This document shows, one piece after another, positions 61,860 to 64,000 of a stretch of DNA of 64,000 nt. This DNA is from CAIUGU01 sp963819685. Lineage in GTDB: Bacteria > Pseudomonadota > Gammaproteobacteria > Steroidobacterales > Steroidobacteraceae. The DNA lies in assembly GCA_963819685.1 (NCBI GenBank), contig CAWFXI010000003.1:124001-188000 (forward strand). Reading direction: 5' to 3'. The notes below the pieces were generated by a model, which was not told where the DNA came from, did no database searches, and saw nothing but the letters and a program-made list of their open reading frames with translations. The first letter of the stretch is position 1, and every line of letters begins with the position of its first letter. The position numbers were made by a program, and so were the translations under genes.

Positions 61860-62663
61860 ATGATTCCATTGGTGATGGCGGTTCTCGCCTCCGGGCTCGT
61901 GAGCGGCTTCGTGGCCGGCCTGCTCGGAGTCGGCGGCGGAATCGTCGTCGTGCCGGTGCTGGAACTGGCGCTCGGTCTGGCCGGGGTCGATCCCCGCATT
62001 ACGATGAATCTCGCGGTTGCGACCTCCATGGCAACCATCATCCCGACAGCCATAGTGTCTTCGCGAGCTCATGCCCGCCGTGGTTCGGTTGACTATTCCA
62101 TCGTCAAGGTCTGGGCTGTGCCGATCGTCGTGGGAGCGCTCATCGGGTCGCAGCTTGTCGCTCATTTCGAAGCCCGGATCCTGGCCGCAATCTTTGGCAT
62201 CGCAGCACTGGCGGTTGCCGCCAAGATGCTGCTACCGCTGGATGACCATGTCGTCGCTCAGGATGTACCGCGTACCTGGAGCGGCGCCTGGTTACCTGCC
62301 GCCATTGGCTGTCTGGCCTCGCTGATGGGAGTGGGAGGCGGCACGCTTGGGGTTCCCGTCATGACGCTCTGCAGCGTTCCGATTCATCGTGCGGTCGGAA
62401 CGGCATCGCTGCTTGGGCTATGGATTGCGGTGCCCGCGACGTTGGGTTTTCTGCTGGCAAGTCCGCTGGTTGCAACGCCCTCGTTTACGATCGGATACAC
62501 GAACCTGATCGGCTTCGCATTGATCGCTCCGGCGAGCGTGCTGATGGCACCGCTCGGTGCGCGAGCGGCGCATCACTTGAGCCGGCGACACTTGAGCGCC
62601 GCGTTCGGTGCATTCCTGCTGGTCGTGGCGGCTCGAATGTTGTATCGCGGTTTCTTGAGCTAA
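61860..62663 (+). CDS. TauE/SafE family sulfite exporter-like permease
   Basis: 267 residues with about eight membrane helices in two repeats. The family's glycine-rich half-motifs are both visible: VSGFVAGLLGVGGGIVVVPV and ASLMGVGGGTLGVPVMTL. The loop between holds the charged DDHVVAQDVPRT. Members are proposed to export sulfite, sulfoacetate or related anions. No sulfur-metabolism gene lies next to it, so the substrate is open. The thioredoxin-fold lipoprotein starts 30 bases downstream and may be co-transcribed. Confidence 0.93.
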   Translation: MIPLVMAVLASGLVSGFVAGLLGVGGGIVVVPVLELALGLAGVDPRITMNLAVATSMATIIPTAIVSSRAHARRGSVDYSIVKVWAVPIVVGALIGSQLVAHFEARILAAIFGIAALAVAAKMLLPLDDHVVAQDVPRTWSGAWLPAAIGCLASLMGVGGGTLGVPVMTLCSVPIHRAVGTASLLGLWIAVPATLGFLLASPLVATPSFTIGYTNLIGFALIAPASVLMAPLGARAAHHLSRRHLSAAFGAFLLVVAARMLYRGFLS

Positions 62664-62692
62664 AGTCGGAACTGTCCTACCGGAGGCGATTG

Positions 62693-64000
62693 ATGACCGT
62701 GTTTCCGCGTCCAGCATCGTTGCTCGCAAGCGTACTGTTGTGTATTGGCCTCGCTGCCTGTTCGGATCGCGATGCCACCGTTGAGACGGCGGCTCCTCAA
62801 GCCACAGAGATAGCCTGGTTTACGGGCAGTGTGCAGGATGCGCTCAATGAAGCGCGGGCGACTGACAGACCCGTCCTGCTTTTCTGGAGTGCGCTGTGGT
62901 GCCCGTATTGCCAGCAACTCAAGTCATCGGTATTCACGCGACGCGATTTCATGGAGAAGTCCCGGCTGTTTGTGCCCGTGTATCTCGACGGTGATGAGGC
63001 TGGGGCGCAGAAGTGGGGCGAGACGCTTAAAGTGAGTGGTTATCCCACGGTCTTGATCCTGCGTCCGGACGGCACCGAACTCATGCGCGTTGCCGGCGGC
63101 ATGGATGTCGAACGGTATGCGGGCCTGCTGGATCTCGCGCTGAACGACACCAGGCCCGTCGCCGAGATTCTTGCGAACCTGCCCACATCCACGGCTCCAT
63201 TGTCTGATGACGATTGCCGTCGGCTCGCCTTCCACGGCTTCAATCTGGAAACCGAACCTGCGCGTGATGAAGCCCAACTCGCCAACCTGCTGTGGCTTGC
63301 TGCCCAGCGTTGTCCCGTGGGGGCAGAGAGCGAGCGTGACCGGCTGGAAGTCATTGCGATGATTTCGGGAATGGCAGCGGACGATGCAGCCATCAAGGCG
63401 GGCAGGGCCCCCTCGCAGCAGACCAGCCAGCAAATCGCGCGCGTCGTCGAGCTGCTCGGCAAGCCGGAGCGTGCCGTAGCAGTGGCTGACATGCTGTTCA
63501 TGCTCGATGAATCATTTTTTTCTGCAGCCCGGCGTTTGGCACTTGTGCCGGACGACCGGTTGCGCAGCAGCTGGTTTGATGTGATGGACCGCGCGGCTGT
63601 TGACGCGAGGTATTCTGAATCCGATCAGTTCTTCGCGCTCAACGCCAAATTACAGGGCGCGAAAGTGTTCAACTCCCTGTCACCGGACATGGAAGCCGAT
63701 GCGCGGGCACGCGTCGATGCTGCGCTGGCACGCAAGCACGATCCCTACACGCGGGCCAGCGTGGTCAATTCTCTGCTGTATGTGATGGATACGCTGGATG
63801 ACCAGGAGCGCCTGTACGCGATCGCAGAACAGGAAATGCGTTCTGCCGCAACGCCCTACTACTACATGCTGGATCTGGCCAGCATTGATGAAAAGCGGGG
63901 CAGGGTGGATGCAGCGCTCGGCTGGCTGGAGCGGGCGTACAACGAATCAAAAGGTCCTGCGACTCGTTTTCAGTGGGGCACATCTTACGTTGCCGGCCTG
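62693..64000 (+). CDS. thioredoxin-fold lipoprotein, 3' end outside window
   Basis: An open frame from ATG 62693 (GGAGG seven bases upstream) to the right edge, 436 residues so far. A lipoprotein signal with lipobox GLAAC is followed by a thioredoxin-like domain: RPVLLFWSALWCPYCQQLKS with a CPYC redox motif, VYLDGDEAG and VSGYPTVLILRPDG with the cis-proline. The remaining ~280 residues are helical and TPR-like (AALGWLERAYNESKG) with no family recognised. It is probably a periplasm-facing thiol reductase or disulfide-handling protein. Confidence 0.85.
   Translation, partial: MTVFPRPASLLASVLLCIGLAACSDRDATVETAAPQATEIAWFTGSVQDALNEARATDRPVLLFWSALWCPYCQQLKSSVFTRRDFMEKSRLFVPVYLDGDEAGAQKWGETLKVSGYPTVLILRPDGTELMRVAGGMDVERYAGLLDLALNDTRPVAEILANLPTSTAPLSDDDCRRLAFHGFNLETEPARDEAQLANLLWLAAQRCPVGAESERDRLEVIAMISGMAADDAAIKAGRAPSQQTSQQIARVVELLGKPERAVAVADMLFMLDESFFSAARRLALVPDDRLRSSWFDVMDRAAVDARYSESDQFFALNAKLQGAKVFNSLSPDMEADARARVDAALARKHDPYTRASVVNSLLYVMDTLDDQERLYAIAEQEMRSAATPYYYMLDLASIDEKRGRVDAALGWLERAYNESKGPATRFQWGTSYVAGL

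Overview
The window is about 62-64% GC by eye, densely packed and bacterial. TamA/TamB, a NADPH-type gltB/gltD pair, YdbH/YdbL, NudC, an RsmC/RsuA-type rRNA modification gene, a UrcA protein and a DUF6152 protein point to a gammaproteobacterium of the Xanthomonadales/Nevskiales-Steroidobacter type. The placement is an inference from gene content only. I see no rRNA, tRNA, CRISPR array, integrase or transposase. This is mostly ordinary chromosome, with unusual intergenic DNA.

Layout. 1-5 kb: end of a DUF6152 gene, an unknown gene, a DsbA-type oxidoreductase with a secreted partner, and a coiled-coil FHA protein. 5-9 kb: a secreted nuclease and an ABC-F ATPase whose reading frame runs into a phospholipase-D-like membrane protein. 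9-21 kb: a PAS-GGDEF-EAL protein, an M15 peptidase, an NRDE-tamA-tamB operon, nudC, and an FlhC-like regulator divergent from an unknown gene across a palindromic operator. 21.5-26.3 kb: an ABC-2 exporter and ydbH/ydbL. 26.5-30.6 kb: two tandem exported methyltransferase-like proteins, then a receiver-domain membrane protein coupled to a YheT-type hydrolase. 30.7-35.2 kb: an operon of glycerophosphodiesterase, glycerol-3-phosphate dehydrogenase, FGGY kinase and FAH-family enzyme. 35.3-38 kb: a lipoprotein dehydrogenase-cytochrome and a bactofilin. 38.8-46.6 kb: gltBD and a malonyl-CoA synthetase. 46.7-49.5 kb: a tandem M16 peptidase pair. 49.6-55 kb: small stress genes and a LytS/LytTR cluster containing an exported cupin and a truncated kinase-like protein. 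55.4-64 kb: a vanadium-haloperoxidase-like protein, a TerC-family protein, serC, the RsmC-RsuA gene, a GST, an Hpt protein, a TauE/SafE permease and the start of a thioredoxin-fold lipoprotein.

Two features stand out. First, intergenic regions carry a dispersed family of compound hairpins (9044-9195, 18961-19113, 38031-38180), plus heptamer-rich or long inverted repeats at gene ends, including a perfect 33-bp inverted repeat at 49495-49608. Second, about 17 single-base indels break otherwise well-conserved genes (FHA, REC, YdbH, the M16 pair, cupin, LytS, LytTR). Several lie in short homopolymers and the protein resumes intact in another frame. This looks more like consensus error than gene decay, and it makes the two large fusion frames (5600-8998, 58847-60607) suspect. 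For broken genes I give the span of the reconstructed gene.

The most interesting biology is the LytS/LytTR locus, where a paralogue of the kinase has lost both the phospho-accepting histidine and the ATPase domain and is adjacent to a Tat-exported cupin; the compound-hairpin family; and the pair of exported methyltransferase-like proteins.
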